DNA from: Desulfomicrobium orale DSM 12838
Lineage (GTDB): Bacteria; Desulfobacterota; Desulfovibrionia; Desulfovibrionales; Desulfomicrobiaceae
Assembly (NCBI RefSeq): GCF_001553625.1
Contig: NZ_CP014230.1
Span: forward strand, 372,001 to 436,000
Direction: 5' to 3'
DNA: 64,000 nucleotides
Below are positions 62,890-64,000 of this stretch, in pieces (positions within the stretch are counted from its first letter, which is position 1; each line of letters opens with the position of its first letter). Position numbers and translations under genes: made by a program. The notes under the pieces were generated by a model that saw nothing but the letters and a program-made list of their open reading frames with translations, made no database searches and was not told the DNA's origin.

Positions 62890-64000
62890 TTGACGCAAGA
62901 CCAAGCCAACGCTCCTTCCGAGAAGCAACTGCTGCGCCACCGCAAGGAAAAGGCCCAGTTTCTGCTCGACGCGGGCATCCCTCTCTACCCCAACGACTTC
63001 CGTCCGTCCGGCGAGATCGCCGGTGTGCTGGAAACGCACGGGGAAAAGGACGAAGAGGTCCTCCTCCGGGAAGGACAGACCTTCGCCCTGAGCGGCCGGA
63101 TCATGGCCCTCCGGTCTTTTGGCAAGGCCACTTTTTTCCACATCCAGGACGCCACCGGCAGAATCCAGGTCTATGCCCAGCGGGACGATCTGGGTGCCGA
63201 GGCGTATTCCCTCTTCAAGAAATTCGAGATCGGCGACATCGTCGGCGTCACCGGGACGCTGTTCCGCACCAAGACCGGCGAACTGACCGTCAAGGCCGTT
63301 CAGGTCCGCCTGCTGTCCAAGTCCATGCGTCCGCTCCCCGAAAAATACCACGGTCTGAAGGACGTGGAGACCCGCTACCGGCAGCGCTATGTGGACCTTC
63401 TGGTCAACGACCGCGCCCGGGAAATCTTCCGCAAGCGTACGGCCATCATCCAGTTCATCCGCACCTTCCTGAACGAACGGCATTTCATGGAAGTGGAAAC
63501 ACCCATGATGCAGCCCATTGCCGGTGGAGCCACAGCCAAGCCGTTCAAGACCCATCACAACGCGCTGGACATGGAGCTCTATCTGCGTATCGCGCCGGAG
63601 CTCTACCTGAAGCGACTGCTGGTCGGCGGATTCGACCGGGTCTACGAGATCAACCGCAATTTCCGCAACGAAGGCATCGACACCCGGCACAACCCCGAAT
63701 TCACCATGGTCGAGTTCTACTGGGCCTATGCCGCATTCGCCGACCTTATGGATCTGACCGAGGAAATGTTTCGCACCCTGGCCCTGGCCGTTAACGGAAG
63801 CCCGGTAGTGGAATATCAGGGCAACGCCATCGACATGCAGGATGGCTGGGTGCGCATGCCTTTTCACGAGTCCCTTGAGAAAATCGGCGGGGTGGCTCCG
63901 AACGTCTATACAGACTATGGCAAATGCCGGACGCTGGTCCAGAAACTCGGCGAAACCGTGCGCGACGACGAAAAGCTGGGCAAGCTGCAGGCCAAAATTT
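62890..64000 (+). CDS. lysS: Lysyl-tRNA synthetase class II, cut by window edge
   Basis: The first 370 residues of LysS. An N-terminal helix (QLLRHRKEKAQFLLDAGIPL) leads into the anticodon-binding OB fold (LSGRIMALRSFGKATFFHIQ), then the class II catalytic domain with motif 1 (FLNERHFMEVETPMMQP) and motif 2 (YEINRNFRNEGIDTRHNPEF). Motif 3 lies beyond the window. The start is TTG 62890 with GGAG 7 bases upstream; the nearby ATG 62877 is in another frame. Confidence 0.92.
   Translation, partial: MTQDQANAPSEKQLLRHRKEKAQFLLDAGIPLYPNDFRPSGEIAGVLETHGEKDEEVLLREGQTFALSGRIMALRSFGKATFFHIQDATGRIQVYAQRDDLGAEAYSLFKKFEIGDIVGVTGTLFRTKTGELTVKAVQVRLLSKSMRPLPEKYHGLKDVETRYRQRYVDLLVNDRAREIFRKRTAIIQFIRTFLNERHFMEVETPMMQPIAGGATAKPFKTHHNALDMELYLRIAPELYLKRLLVGGFDRVYEINRNFRNEGIDTRHNPEFTMVEFYWAYAAFADLMDLTEEMFRTLALAVNGSPVVEYQGNAIDMQDGWVRMPFHESLEKIGGVAPNVYTDYGKCRTLVQKLGETVRDDEKLGKLQAKI

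Overview
The gene content suggests a Gram-negative anaerobe related to Desulfovibrionales (Deltaproteobacteria). The pointers are the GC-rich lptF/lptG pair, a hom-apgM-ybgC-lysS string, a FlgN/FliT-like gene and a TRAP transporter. This placement is inferred from gene content and not from any phylogeny.

Positions 1-34421, all on the minus strand, hold a large accessory cluster for a yersiniabactin/pyochelin-like hybrid NRPS-PKS metallophore. In transcription order it contains a serine acetyltransferase, a type II thioesterase, an Sfp-type phosphopantetheinyl transferase, an acyl-CoA ligase, a TRAP transporter, an aryl-AMP ligase and an ArCP-Cy-A-PCP-Cy-A-PCP synthetase. These are followed by a KS-AT-KR-ACP polyketide synthase, a Cy-A(MT)-PCP-TE synthetase, a second type II thioesterase, a crotonyl-CoA carboxylase/reductase-like enzyme, a LolA-like periplasmic protein, an RND (MMPL-like) exporter and two ABC half-transporters. 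Proposed route: an aryl acid is loaded, two cysteines are cyclised, one polyketide unit built from an alkylmalonyl-CoA made by the carboxylase/reductase is added, a third residue is added, and a thioesterase with a Cys nucleophile releases the product. Four genes here each carry a single-base deletion, three of them in G/C runs. One of these splits the large NRPS in two.

Positions 34422-48579 are core genome: a regulatory gap, lptF-lptG with two tiny flanking genes, a small flagellar-type operon with a GT9 glycosyltransferase, a rhodanese/MauE pair, an HD-domain protein, and recC-recB with no recD beside them.

Positions about 48600-59537 are a decayed mobile island next to two tRNA-Ser genes. 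It has a P4-type integrase broken by an IS5-family element, an AlpA-like regulator, an IS1016-type element, and a large phage-type polyvalent protein gene cut into three pieces by two inverted IS4-family copies. The middle piece is inverted, and the split 9-bp target duplication shows how this happened.

Positions 59538-64000 return to core genome: two tRNA-Ser genes, then hom, apgM, ybgC and the start of lysS on the plus strand.
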